Assembly (NCBI GenBank): GCA_027487815.1
Contig: JAIYCW010000031.1
Location: forward strand, 1-41,170
Length of the DNA: 41,170 nucleotides
Direction: 5' to 3'
Source of the DNA: Burkholderiales bacterium
Lineage (GTDB): Bacteria > Pseudomonadota > Gammaproteobacteria > Burkholderiales > Burkholderiaceae_E
The notes below the pieces were generated by a model. It made no database searches and was not told the origin of the DNA. It worked only from the letters and a program-made list of their open reading frames with translations. Shown one piece after another: positions 10,490-18,302 of this stretch (position 1 is its first letter; each line of letters opens with the position of its first letter). Made by a program: the position numbers and the translations under genes.

Positions 10490-11953
10490 ATGGCGCAATG
10501 GGAAGTGGTGATCGGGCTTGAAACGCATGCCCAGCTCAGCACCCAATCGAAGATTTTCTCCGGCAGCTCCACAGCCTTTGGTGCCTCGCCAAACACACAG
10601 GCAAGCCCGGTGGATCTGGCCTTGCCTGGTGTATTGCCGGTGCTGAATCGCGGCGCGGTCGAACGCGCCATCCGGTTTGGTTTGGCGGTGGGGGCCACCG
10701 TGTCTGAGCGCTCGATCTTTGCGCGAAAGAATTATTTTTATCCTGACCTGCCCAAGGGCTACCAGATCAGTCAGTATGAAATTCCGGTGGTCGTGGGCGG
10801 CGGGTTGCAAGTGCATTGGCTGGATGCGCAACAGCGAGCTCAGTCGCGCTTTGTTCACCTGACTCGCGCCCATCTCGAAGAAGACGCCGGCAAATCCCTG
10901 CATGAAGATTTTGCGGGGGCCTCGGGCATCGATTTGAATCGCGCTGGTACCCCATTGCTGGAAATCGTAACCGAGCCTGATATGCGCTCGTCGCGTGAAG
11001 CTGTGGCCTATGCCAAAGCGCTTCACACGCTCGTGACCTGGCTTGGAATCTGCGATGGCAACATGCAAGAGGGCTCGTTTCGCTGCGATGCCAACGTGTC
11101 TGTGCGGCCAATTGGGGCAGAAAAGTTTGGCACGCGTTGCGAAATCAAAAACCTCAACTCATTCCGCTTCCTGCAGCAAGCGATTGACTATGAAGTGCGC
11201 CGCCAGATCGAGCTGATTGAAGACGGTGGTCGGGTCGTCCAGGAAACTCGTCTTTATGATCCGGATCGCGATGAAACCCGCTCGATGCGCAGCAAGGAAG
11301 ACGCGCAGGATTACCGCTACTTTCCCGATCCCGATCTGCCGACTCTCGTGATCGAGCCTTCGTGGATTGAAGAAGTGCGTGCGGCCATGCCCGAGCTGCC
11401 GGTGGCGATGCAAGAGCGCTTTGCGCGCGACTATGGGCTTTCAGCCGCTGATGCCCAAGGCTTGGTGAGCTCGCGCGCCGATGCCGATTATTTCGAGCAA
11501 GTGGTGAAGGTTATCGGGCCTGCCCAGGCCAAGCTCGCCGCCAACTGGGTCATGGGCGAACTCAGCGCCGCGCTAAACCGCCAGGGTATCGAGATCACTG
11601 CCGCACCGATTCCTCCGGCAATGCTTGGCAGCCTGCTGCAGCGCATCGTGGATGGCACCATCTCCGGCAAGATTGCCAAAGATATCTTTGGCCAGCTTTG
11701 GGCCACACCAAACACTGACCCTGCGGCAGTGGACAGCATCATTGAAGCGCAAGGCCTCAAGCAAATGCGCGACGACGGTGCGCTTACCGCCATCATTGCC
11801 CAAGTGCTGCAAGACAATCCGAAGTCTGTCGAAGAGTTTCGCGCGGGCAAAGACAAAGCCTTCAACGCTCTGGTGGGGCAGGTGATGAAAGCCAGCAAAG
11901 GCAAGGCTAATCCGCAGCAGGTTAATGAGATGCTGAAGGCGGCTCTGGGATAG
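10490..11953 (+). CDS. gatB: Aspartyl/glutamyl-tRNA amidotransferase subunit GatB
   Basis: GatB is the kinase/transferase subunit that activates the misacylated tRNA and receives ammonia from GatA. The N-terminus reads [20 protein letters not shown] and is followed by [20 protein letters not shown], both hallmarks of the GatB catalytic cradle. The C-terminus holds the tRNA-binding YqeY-like helical domain (residues about 340-487). The frame is open from 10469, but I choose the ATG at 10490, which has AAAGGA 9 bases upstream and gives the conserved N-terminus. It ends the gat operon. Confidence 0.98.
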   Translation: MAQWEVVIGLETHAQLSTQSKIFSGSSTAFGASPNTQASPVDLALPGVLPVLNRGAVERAIRFGLAVGATVSERSIFARKNYFYPDLPKGYQISQYEIPVVVGGGLQVHWLDAQQRAQSRFVHLTRAHLEEDAGKSLHEDFAGASGIDLNRAGTPLLEIVTEPDMRSSREAVAYAKALHTLVTWLGICDGNMQEGSFRCDANVSVRPIGAEKFGTRCEIKNLNSFRFLQQAIDYEVRRQIELIEDGGRVVQETRLYDPDRDETRSMRSKEDAQDYRYFPDPDLPTLVIEPSWIEEVRAAMPELPVAMQERFARDYGLSAADAQGLVSSRADADYFEQVVKVIGPAQAKLAANWVMGELSAALNRQGIEITAAPIPPAMLGSLLQRIVDGTISGKIAKDIFGQLWATPNTDPAAVDSIIEAQGLKQMRDDGALTAIIAQVLQDNPKSVEEFRAGKDKAFNALVGQVMKASKGKANPQQVNEMLKAALG

Positions 11954-12086
11954 CGCAAAGCCGCGCTGCTATAAACATGATGGGCCGAAGCTCGTGGTTG
12001 GGCTTGCCGATCGGCAGGTTCACGTGACACATGCCTGACAAAAACACCTGACATCCTGCGTTGTAACTTAGTGTCTTGTGCTCGTC
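11954..12086. other. Intergenic region after gatB with small repeats
   Basis: The gap is 133 bases. It contains a perfect 12-bp palindrome, TGCCGATCGGCA (12005-12016), and three TGACA repeats (12025-12029, 12036-12040, 12050-12054), two of them as CCTGACA. These could be protein-binding sites for the following exported-protein gene. I see no rho-independent terminator, no clear promoter and no good ribosome binding site. Confidence 0.35.
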
Positions 12087-13406
12087 ATGATCAACAAACG
12101 ATTTCTGCGGTCTGCCCCCTCTGCTTCAATTGCGCTTGCTTTAATACTTGGTTTAGCGAGTGCGGCTCAAGCCACCCCAATTGTGGTCAGCAACGGCTCG
12201 GTTGGTATGTTTCGAGAAATCCGCGGAGCCAACAACGCAGGCTTTTCTGCTGGCGATCGCTTGCAGTTAAGTGCCAATATTGTGGGTAGCTCGCAAGGCG
12301 TATCAATCACCTCAAGCTATCCTCCAACCAGCTTTAGCTCGGGCCCATTTGCCTGCCAACCACTGGCCATTAATGCCGGGTTTTGCTCAATGGTGACTTC
12401 ATATTCGTCGTCGCGGGTCGCCCAGCCGTGGACCATGACATTTTCGAGGCCGGGCGAGGTATCGGTGGCTGTTTCGGCACCTTCAGTTGCAACGGCTTCA
12501 GCCTTGCCGCTCGCGACGAATCTCGCGGTCAGTGGCTCCGGGTTAGCACCGACCATTTCCTGGAAGTCGCCCGCCGGTTCAACCCCAGACGCAGTACGCA
12601 TTGCTGTCTATGATCGAAGCCGGATGTTGTCATCGGGGTCGGCTGACCAGGTTCACCTGGCAGCAATCGAAGGCTCTCTGAGTACCTACAAGTTGCCTGC
12701 TGTGCTATCGAGCGGACAAGCGTTGCGCCCCGGTGGGGACTACGTGATCTCAATTTCACCTACGGATGTTCGCGGGGCAACTAGCGACTATCTGGCGAAC
12801 CAGCTCACCTCGCAGGTGCTTTCGCGCTCAAGCGCATTTTTCAACTACATCCCCAATGCGGCCAGCAACAATCCGTTGCGGTATCTGCCCACCGTAGTGA
12901 ACGGTATCAATCAATTTGATGTGGAAGGGTTGGCCGCAGCAGCGCAGGTTTCGCTTGAAGTCGGGTTGAGCCCTCGCTATCAGATCAAAAAGGGCAACAC
13001 CGATCCGAACATCACTTCGGTGCTGCTACCGACCGGGGTGAACGATAGTCTGTATGACTTGTATCTTTGGTCAGGCACCACCTACTTTGATTCCGGCATT
13101 GATCTGGTGGGCGGCCAGCGGTTTAACTTCAGTGGTGGTGGCGTCGGTCAGTTTGAGATTCGCGGCGTTGCTTCAAGCAATGATATCGACGCCCGTACGA
13201 TGCAAGCTTTTGATATTGGTCTGACCTTCGAGCAAGCTGGCAACTTCACCGGCTCGATTACCCCGCTGGCCGAAGTTCCGGTCGTCGGCACATTGCCACT
13301 GCTTATTGTTGGGATGGTTTCGATGGCAAGAAGGTTGAGGCCATTAGCGGTTAGGTGGAGTGCCAATCAATACACTGCAAACCTGGTACCCGCAAAAACT
13401 CTCTAG
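12087..13406 (+). CDS. Exported protein with PEP-CTERM-like C-terminal sorting signal
   Basis: This secreted protein of about 439 residues has unknown function. It has a clear signal peptide (MINKRFLRSAPSASIALALI followed by LGLASAAQA) and a Ser/Ala/Gly-rich beta-type body. Near the C-terminus is a PEP-CTERM-like tripartite segment: a VPVVGT motif, a hydrophobic stretch (LPLLIVGMVSM) and an Arg cluster (ARRLR). In the PEP-CTERM/exosortase family such tails sit at the very end. Here about 20 residues follow, and the last 18 codons are antisense to the 3' end of the PIN toxin gene. The frame is open from a GTG at 12078, but I prefer the ATG at 12087. There is no exosortase gene in the window and no clear ribosome binding site. 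Confidence 0.75.
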   Translation: MINKRFLRSAPSASIALALILGLASAAQATPIVVSNGSVGMFREIRGANNAGFSAGDRLQLSANIVGSSQGVSITSSYPPTSFSSGPFACQPLAINAGFCSMVTSYSSSRVAQPWTMTFSRPGEVSVAVSAPSVATASALPLATNLAVSGSGLAPTISWKSPAGSTPDAVRIAVYDRSRMLSSGSADQVHLAAIEGSLSTYKLPAVLSSGQALRPGGDYVISISPTDVRGATSDYLANQLTSQVLSRSSAFFNYIPNAASNNPLRYLPTVVNGINQFDVEGLAAAAQVSLEVGLSPRYQIKKGNTDPNITSVLLPTGVNDSLYDLYLWSGTTYFDSGIDLVGGQRFNFSGGGVGQFEIRGVASSNDIDARTMQAFDIGLTFEQAGNFTGSITPLAEVPVVGTLPLLIVGMVSMARRLRPLAVRWSANQYTANLVPAKTL

Positions 13407-13755
13407 TGTTTCGGGTGACCAGCGGTGCTTGATGATGAAACGCAGTAGCCGCAATGAGAAGGTCGTGAGGGCCAATTGGAGTGCCCAATTGCTCAAGATC
13501 GGCACGAATTCGTGCTGCATGTGCGGCGCATTGGCTATCAAAGGGAAGTCGCTGCATTGGGGCTAACAATTGCGTTAAAGCTTCAAGGCGTTGCAATCCT
13601 GCGTGGCTAGGCAATCGTAATAGCCCAAACTTCAACTCATACTCAACAATCGCTGGCACTGCAAGTTCAGAGGGGCGGATGGCTTGCATCCTTCCCACCA
13701 CTTTTGCATCGCCGCGAAAGTAGTAGCTAATGGTGTTGGTATCAAGGACAAGCAT
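13351..13755 (-). CDS. PIN-domain toxin (VapC-like ribonuclease)
   Basis: This 134-residue PIN-domain protein is probably the toxin of a type II toxin-antitoxin pair that cleaves RNA using acidic residues and Mg2+ or Mn2+. Visible acidic active-site candidates are Asp5 in MLVLDTNTISYY, Glu40 in VEYELKFGLL, and Asp98 in IGPHDLLIAATA, followed by VTRNTREF. Length is typical of VapC. It starts 8 bases after the ribbon-helix-helix antitoxin gene. Its last 56 bases overlap the converging exported-protein gene, so one of these two 3' ends was probably rearranged. Confidence 0.9.
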   Translation of the reverse strand: MLVLDTNTISYYFRGDAKVVGRMQAIRPSELAVPAIVEYELKFGLLRLPSHAGLQRLEALTQLLAPMQRLPFDSQCAAHAARIRADLEQLGTPIGPHDLLIAATAFHHQAPLVTRNTREFLRVPGLQCIDWHST

Positions 13756-13763
13756 CGCAATAA

Positions 13764-13994
13764 CTAGAAACCGATACGCTCAATATCCGCCGGTGCGGGA
13801 GGTGGCAAATCCTCACGAAGCGGGAAATCCGCAAATCGTCCTGCAAGGGCTAAGCACTCTGCTGGCCACTCGTGGGCGGCATATTTGCGAATAACATCAG
13901 CAACCCAGCGGCTTTTCGAAACTCCGTGGGCTTGGGCGGCCTGATCCACAATAGCTTGGGTCGCCTCGTCCAGATACAAAGTAATTTGAGCCAT
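13764..13994 (-). CDS. Ribbon-helix-helix antitoxin (CopG/VapB-like)
   Basis: This small protein of 76 residues has an N-terminal ribbon-helix-helix DNA-binding fold. The beta strand is MAQITLYLDE, followed by ATQAIVDQAAQAHGVSKSRW and a second helix. The C-terminal Pro-rich tail (DLPPPAPADIE) is the likely toxin-binding region. The frame is open from a GTG at 14000, but the ATG at 13994 has GAGAGG at a good distance and gives the family-type N-terminus. It is cotranscribed with the PIN toxin. A strong promoter overlapped by an inverted repeat lies just upstream, as expected for autoregulated antitoxins. Confidence 0.9.
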   Translation of the reverse strand: MAQITLYLDEATQAIVDQAAQAHGVSKSRWVADVIRKYAAHEWPAECLALAGRFADFPLREDLPPPAPADIERIGF

Positions 13995-14009
13995 GTACAC
14001 CTCTCAATC

Positions 14010-14033
14010 CACATATAAGCCCAATTATATGTG
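14010..14033 (-). promoter_or_regulatory. Operator inverted repeat of the toxin-antitoxin pair
   Basis: Perfect 9-bp arms, CACATATAA (14010-14018) and TTATATGTG (14025-14033), are separated by 6 bases. The repeat lies 16 bases before the antitoxin ATG and overlaps the -10 box of the promoter. This is the arrangement expected where a ribbon-helix-helix antitoxin dimer represses its own operon. Confidence 0.8.
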
Positions 14034-14051
14034 CTGAAGGGCGGGTGTCAA
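14024..14051 (-). promoter_or_regulatory. Sigma-70 promoter of the toxin-antitoxin operon
   Basis: Read on the minus strand, a perfect -35 TTGACA (14051..14046) is followed after 16 bases by a perfect -10 TATAAT (14029..14024). Transcription would start near 14017, about 23 bases before the antitoxin ATG at 13994. The -10 lies inside the operator inverted repeat. Confidence 0.85.
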
Positions 14052-14089
14052 TAGCTTTCCAGGACGCATGCTACGAGCCTAGCTCCCCT

Positions 14090-14560
14090 TTAAAGTCCCA
14101 ACTCACTAAGCCCCGGATGGTCATCGGGTCGGCGCCCTAGCGGCCAGTGAAATTTCCGATCTGAAGTCGCAATCGGCAAATCATTGATGCTGGCAAAGCG
14201 CCTCGCCATCAGGCCCTGATCGGTGAACTCCCAGTTCTCATTGCCATAGCTGCGAAACCATTGGCCTGAATCGTCGTGCCATTCATAGGCGAATCGCACT
14301 GCAATACGCGAGCCGGTAAAGGCCCAGAGCTCCTTGATCAGGCGGTAGTCCAACTCGCGAGCCCATTTGCGCTGTAAAAACTCGCGAACCTGCTCGCGCC
14401 CCGCAGGAAATTCCGCCCGGTTGCGCCATCGAGTGTCGGCGGTATAGACCTGCACCACCCGATCCGGCTCCCGGCTGTTCCAGGCATCCTCCGCCATGCG
14501 AACCTTCTGGATTGCAGAAGCCTCGGTAAATGGAGGCAGCGGAGGTTTGGTGTCAGACAT
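14090..14560 (-). CDS. DUF1348 / NTF2-like (SnoaL fold) protein
   Basis: This 156-residue protein resembles the DUF1348 family of the NTF2-like superfamily. The pattern includes [38 protein letters not shown], the Trp-rich [20 protein letters not shown], and a final NDLPIA. Its role is not known; the fold often forms small-molecule pockets. The frame extends to a TTG at 14572, but the ATG at 14560, just after the cynS stop (14569), fits better. Its position directly downstream of cyanase suggests cotranscription and possibly a link to cyanate or carbamate metabolism, which is inference only. Confidence 0.88.
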   Translation of the reverse strand: MSDTKPPLPPFTEASAIQKVRMAEDAWNSREPDRVVQVYTADTRWRNRAEFPAGREQVREFLQRKWARELDYRLIKELWAFTGSRIAVRFAYEWHDDSGQWFRSYGNENWEFTDQGLMARRFASINDLPIATSDRKFHWPLGRRPDDHPGLSELGL

Positions 14561-14568
14561 GATCCAGT

Positions 14569-15012
14569 TCAATAGGTCTTGTAAGGCAGGAACTTGCCGG
14601 ACAACACGACATTGACCCGGTCGCCTTTGGGATCGGGCTCGCGCACGATATCCATGGAAAAGTCGATGGCGCTCATGATGCCGTCGCCAAACTCTTCATG
14701 AATCAGCTCTTTGATCGTGGTGCCGTAAACACTCACGATTTCATACCAGCGATAGATCAACGGATCGGTGGGCACCTGGGTCGGCAGGGAGCCTTTATAA
14801 GGCACCACTTGAAGCCATTTTTGCTCTTCAACCGTCAGGCCAAAGATCTTGCCAAGGATCTTGGCTTGCTCTGCAGTGGCGGTCATTTGGCCCAAGCAAA
14901 GTGCAGTGGTCCATTCCTTGGAGTGCCCCACTTTTTTAGCGACGCTCTCCCAAGTGATGCCTTTGGCGACTTTTGCAGAGATGATCTTTTCGGTGACTTC
15001 AAGGCGATTCAT
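14569..15012 (-). CDS. cynS: Cyanase (cyanate hydratase)
   Basis: Cyanase converts cyanate and bicarbonate to ammonia and CO2 via carbamate, detoxifying cyanate and providing nitrogen. The 147-residue protein has the N-terminal helical domain and the C-terminal catalytic domain. The three catalytic residues are present as Arg88 and Glu91 in [11 protein letters not shown] and Ser114 in GIMSAIDF, with the same spacing as Arg96, Glu99 and Ser122 of the E. coli enzyme. The ATG at 15012 has AGGAG 7 bases upstream. It follows the ABC ATPase gene by 34 bases and so lies in the transporter operon. Confidence 0.97.
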   Translation of the reverse strand: MNRLEVTEKIISAKVAKGITWESVAKKVGHSKEWTTALCLGQMTATAEQAKILGKIFGLTVEEQKWLQVVPYKGSLPTQVPTDPLIYRWYEIVSVYGTTIKELIHEEFGDGIMSAIDFSMDIVREPDPKGDRVNVVLSGKFLPYKTY

Positions 15013-15046
15013 GGTTGGACTCCTGATTTGATTGGTGGTGGGTGGC

Positions 15047-15937
15047 TTAGTGAGCAGAGCCGGCTTTGGCCCGACTCACGAGAAAATCAACAACATGGTT
15101 GCGCAGGTCGTAGTACCCCGGCAGATGGTGCAAGGTGGCGCGGGTTCGGTCGCGGGGGAGAGTATTCACCACAACTTCGGCAATACCCCCTGGGGTATAC
15201 GTGGCTTGCCCTTCGCTTGCGTTGCTCATAAGCAGAATGCGGTCGGCCAAAAGTATCGCTTCATCCACATCATGGGTGATCATGAATACGGTTTGCTTGG
15301 TTTCCCGAACGATGCTGATCAATTCGTCCTGAATCGTGCCGCGGGTCAGGGCGTCCAAGGCGCCAAAGGGCTCGTCGAGCAAAAGCATCTTGGGCTGAAT
15401 CGAAAAGGCGCGGGCGATTCCCACCCGTTGCTTCATACCGCCTGAAAGTTGCGAAGGCTTTTTGTCGATGGCGGCGCTTAGGCCCACCATCGCCACAAAC
15501 TTCTCCACATGCTCGTTGATCTTGGCGCGCGACCAATCCGGCCAGCGAGACTCCACAGCGAACGCAATGTTTTTGCGTACACTGAGCCACGGCATCAACG
15601 CATGGCTCTGAAACACGACGCCACGCTCCAGGCTTGGGCCCACGAGCTCGCGGCCGTCCATGAACACATGCCCGGACGACGCTTCATCCAGTCCCGCCAG
15701 CACATTCAGGATAGTCGTTTTGCCGCAGCCCGAGTGCCCGATGATGCAAACAAACTCTCCGCGCTGGATGCCAAAAGAGACATCGGCAAACACCGGTTTG
15801 CCTACCGTGAAGGTTTTGCTGAGGGCTTCTACTTTGAGGAACGGTTCCATGCGGTGGGTGGGCTCTGTTGTAGGACTGCTAACTTGGGGGCTGCTAGCCA
15901 CGGGGATTGAACGACGATGATCGACTTCACTCCACAT
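15047..15937 (-). CDS. ABC transporter ATP-binding protein, nitrate/cyanate type (NrtD/CynD-like)
   Basis: This is the ATPase of an NrtABD/CynABD-type importer. The 296-residue protein shows Walker A (GHSGCGKTT), the signature LSGGMKQRVGIARA, Walker B (MLLLDEPFGALD) and the switch histidine in ITHDVDEAI. This is the pattern of the nitrate/sulfonate/taurine ATPase family. The ATG at 15937 overlaps the permease stop by 11 bases. An internal ATG at 15850 would remove a 29-residue poorly conserved leader and is a possible alternative start. The cyanase gene follows, so cyanate is the favoured substrate, with nitrate as the alternative. Confidence 0.93.
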   Translation of the reverse strand: MWSEVDHRRSIPVASSPQVSSPTTEPTHRMEPFLKVEALSKTFTVGKPVFADVSFGIQRGEFVCIIGHSGCGKTTILNVLAGLDEASSGHVFMDGRELVGPSLERGVVFQSHALMPWLSVRKNIAFAVESRWPDWSRAKINEHVEKFVAMVGLSAAIDKKPSQLSGGMKQRVGIARAFSIQPKMLLLDEPFGALDALTRGTIQDELISIVRETKQTVFMITHDVDEAILLADRILLMSNASEGQATYTPGGIAEVVVNTLPRDRTRATLHHLPGYYDLRNHVVDFLVSRAKAGSAH

Positions 15938-16787
15938 AGGTCACCCACTTTTGCAGGCGCGCAAACATCAGATCAAGCAGCATGCCCACGATGCCGATCA
16001 CCAATATTGCAAAGATCACGTTGGTGAGCGAGAGGTTGTTCCATTCGTTCCAAACGAAATACCCAATCCCGGTCCCACCCACCAGCATCTCTGCGGCCAC
16101 AATCACGAGCCAGGCAATCCCCATGCTGATGCGCATGCCTGTGAGGATGGTGGGCGCAGCTGCAGGCAGAATCACCTGAAAGGCCCGGCGCAAGGGACGC
16201 ACCTCAAGCGTTTTGGCAACGTTGAGCCATTCGCGTTTGACCGAGGCCACACCAAAAGCGGTGTTGATAAGCATGGGCCATACCGAGCAGATGAAAATCA
16301 CAAACACGCCCGAGACCGATGAATCCTTGATGGTGTAAAGCGCCAAGGGCATCCAGGCCAAGGGGCTGATGGGCTTGAGCACCTGGATAAATGGATCAAA
16401 GGCCCGATGCAGCAATGGGCTCATGCCGATCACAAACCCCAGTGGAATAGCCACCAAGGCGGCAAAGAAAAACCCCAACCCGACCCGCGCCAACGAATGC
16501 GCCAGTTGCACCGCAATGCCCTTGTCGTTGGGGCCATTGTCGTAGAAAGGATCAGAGAGCTGTTTGACGATGGCCTGGCCCATTTGTGCCAAGGTGGGGA
16601 ACCCGGCGCTCTTGGTGTTGCCGGGCTCCTTGCCCATCATCTTGGCGTACTCAAGCTCTTGTGCAGTGAGGGTTGCTGCGGGGCCAGTGGCGACGGGCTG
16701 TGAGCTGGTGGCGAGATGCCAGATCCCAAGCAGCACCGCCAACAGGAGAAGCGACACCAGACCCGCTTTGAGTTGAATGCCCTTCAT
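15927..16787 (-). CDS. ABC transporter permease, nitrate/cyanate type (NrtB/CynB-like)
   Basis: This 286-residue inner-membrane permease of the binding-protein-dependent type has an N-terminal membrane segment (about 8-25), a periplasmic stretch, and then a block of five to six segments. The EAA-type cytoplasmic loop that contacts the ATPase is visible as WLNVAKTLEVRPLRRAFQVI followed by LPAAAPTILTG. It begins 3 bases after the stop of the binding-protein gene. The family (NrtB, CynB, SsuC, TauC) does not fix the substrate, and the cynS neighbour points to cyanate. Confidence 0.93.
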   Translation of the reverse strand: MKGIQLKAGLVSLLLLAVLLGIWHLATSSQPVATGPAATLTAQELEYAKMMGKEPGNTKSAGFPTLAQMGQAIVKQLSDPFYDNGPNDKGIAVQLAHSLARVGLGFFFAALVAIPLGFVIGMSPLLHRAFDPFIQVLKPISPLAWMPLALYTIKDSSVSGVFVIFICSVWPMLINTAFGVASVKREWLNVAKTLEVRPLRRAFQVILPAAAPTILTGMRISMGIAWLVIVAAEMLVGGTGIGYFVWNEWNNLSLTNVIFAILVIGIVGMLLDLMFARLQKWVTYVE

Positions 16788-16790
16788 GGC

Positions 16791-18194
16791 TTAGCCCATC
16801 TTGTTGATGGCGAAGCTCTTCACATACTCTTCAGGCTTGGCCGGATCAAACTCTTTGCCCATCACCTTGAACTTGCGGTAGGCACCCTCGGGTGGTTTGA
16901 AGCCAGCCTGAGTCATCGCTTTCTTCGCCTCGGTGATCATGAATACTTTTTCAGCGATCTGCTTGTAGTTAACGTCTCCCTTGATGTAGCCCCAGCGCTT
17001 CATCTGGGTCAGCATCCACACCGCCATGCTCTGCCATGGCACGGGATCAAAGTTCGCCCGGTCAGGCACGGTTTTGATATTGCCCAACCCATCGGCAAAC
17101 TTGCCGGTGAGCACCTGGGATATCACGGTTTCGGGCTGATTGAGGTATTGCGTCGGAGCAATCACCTTGGCGATCAACTCACGGTCTTTGGGTTGGCTTG
17201 CCATGTGGCTGGCAGTAAGCACGGCGCGGTAAAGGGCCGCGAAGGTATTCGGGTTTTGTTTGATGAACTCTTCGCTCACACCAAACGCGCAACAGGGGTG
17301 GCCATCCCAAATTTCTTTTGAAAGGATATGGATGAAGCCGACCTCGTCATACACCGCACGTTGATTGAAAGGGTCAGGTCCAAGAAAGCCGTCGATGTTG
17401 CCGGCGCGCAAGTTGGCCACCATTTCAGGTGGCGGGGTCACGCGAATCTGGATATCGGTATCGGGATTCAGGCCAAATTCAGAGACGTAATAGCGCAGCA
17501 AATAGTTATGCATGCTGTGCTCAAAGGGCACGGCAAACTTGAAGCCCTTCCACATCTTCGGATCGCGCTTGTCCTTATGCTTCACATGCAGGGTAATCGC
17601 CTGGCCGTTGGTGTTTTGAATGCTTGCGACCTGCATCGGCACTTGGGTTGAGCCCAGGCCCATTGAAATCGCCAAAGGCATGGGTGAAAGAAAGTGGCTG
17701 GCGTCGTGCTCCTTGTTGAGCATCTTGTCGCGAATCAAGGCCCAGCCGGCGGTTTTGTTGAGCTGAACATTCAGCCCCTCGCGCTTATAAAAGCCCAAGG
17801 GGTCGGCCATGATCAAGGGGCTGGCACAGGTGATGGCAATAAAGCCGATCTTCAGGTCTCTTTTCTCCAGCGAGCCACGCTCTTGGGCCATGGCCTGGAG
17901 CGCGCCAATGGGCAAAAGCGAAGCGATTGCCGAGCGGGCAGTCCCGGCGCCCACAGCCCGCAAGAAACGGCGTCGCACCGATTCTTGTGGAAACAAGGCC
18001 TTTACTAATGAGGCCTCGATGAAGTCGTGCGACATCGCTTCGCTGTTACTTGGGCCTGCGTTGTGTTCTGTGGGCGCGTGGTCTTGCCCGCAAGCGCACC
18101 TCATCAACAAAGGCCGGTCAGCATCATAGGCATCGTAGGCATGAACATTGTTTGCTGGTGGGTTCGAGTCTTTGGAATTGAACACGGCATGCAC
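16791..18194 (-). CDS. ABC substrate-binding protein, NrtA/CynA/CmpA-like, Tat-type export signal
   Basis: This binding protein probably captures cyanate, nitrate or a related anion for the adjacent permease. A twin-arginine-type signal, SVRRRFLRAVGAG, is followed by a hydrophobic stretch to AMAQE. The mature part is NrtA-like (LKIGFIAITCASPLIMADPL, PPPEMVANLRAGNIDGFLGP, DGHPCCAFGVSEEFI). Before the Tat motif lies a short Cys/His segment, MRCACGQDHAPTEH, which could bind metal. Several starts are possible: GTG 18194, GTG 18185 (with AAAGG 8 bases upstream and fitting the sigma-54 promoter), or ATG 18104, which begins at the Cys/His segment. The extreme N-terminus (HAYDAYDAD) is encoded by two imperfect 9-base repeats. 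Confidence 0.9.
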   Translation of the reverse strand: MHAVFNSKDSNPPANNVHAYDAYDADRPLLMRCACGQDHAPTEHNAGPSNSEAMSHDFIEASLVKALFPQESVRRRFLRAVGAGTARSAIASLLPIGALQAMAQERGSLEKRDLKIGFIAITCASPLIMADPLGFYKREGLNVQLNKTAGWALIRDKMLNKEHDASHFLSPMPLAISMGLGSTQVPMQVASIQNTNGQAITLHVKHKDKRDPKMWKGFKFAVPFEHSMHNYLLRYYVSEFGLNPDTDIQIRVTPPPEMVANLRAGNIDGFLGPDPFNQRAVYDEVGFIHILSKEIWDGHPCCAFGVSEEFIKQNPNTFAALYRAVLTASHMASQPKDRELIAKVIAPTQYLNQPETVISQVLTGKFADGLGNIKTVPDRANFDPVPWQSMAVWMLTQMKRWGYIKGDVNYKQIAEKVFMITEAKKAMTQAGFKPPEGAYRKFKVMGKEFDPAKPEEYVKSFAINKMG

Positions 18195-18221
18195 CTTTGT
18201 GAAGATTGGTGCTTTAACCAG

Positions 18222-18238
18222 TGCAAGGCGCGTGCCTG
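18222..18238 (-). promoter_or_regulatory. Sigma-54 promoter of the NrtA/cyanase operon
   Basis: Read on the minus strand the element is CAGGCACGCGCCTTGCA. It matches the sigma-54 consensus TGGCACG-N4-TTGCW at every position except the first T. The GG and GC pairs are 10 bases apart as required. Transcription would start near 18211, 17 to 26 bases before the GTG starts at 18194 and 18185. I found no clear activator site upstream. Confidence 0.82.
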
Positions 18239-18281
18239 ACCTAGCGCCGATCAGTAAATCGTGGTGAGCCCGTCGAGCCCT

Positions 18282-18299
18282 TGTAGGGCAGGCCCTACA
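18282..18299. repeat. Perfect 8-bp inverted repeat after the response-regulator gene
   Basis: TGTAGGGC (18282-18289) and GCCCTACA (18292-18299) are separated by 2 bases and lie 3 bases beyond the response-regulator stop. No U-run follows in the minus-strand direction, so it is a poor intrinsic terminator. It could be a protein-binding palindrome upstream of the sigma-54 promoter at 18222-18238 or a dispersed repeat unit. It is preceded by a direct repeat, GAGCCC-gtc-GAGCCC. Confidence 0.6.
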
Positions 18300-18302
18300 G
18301 AT

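Noticed and set aside
11987-12037. 16-residue ORF and a possible gene remnant on the opposite strand after gatB
   Set aside because: Too short, no ribosome binding site, and I cannot match it to any family.
12048-12065. Possible -24/-12 promoter (CCTGACATCCTGCGTTGT) before the exported-protein gene
   Set aside because: The GG is GA, the GC is GT, and the spacing is 11 rather than 10 bases.
18205-18226. Possible NtrC site (TTGGTGC...AGTGCAA) next to the sigma-54 promoter
   Set aside because: The two halves are not complementary beyond the outer three bases, and the position overlaps the promoter start region rather than lying upstream.
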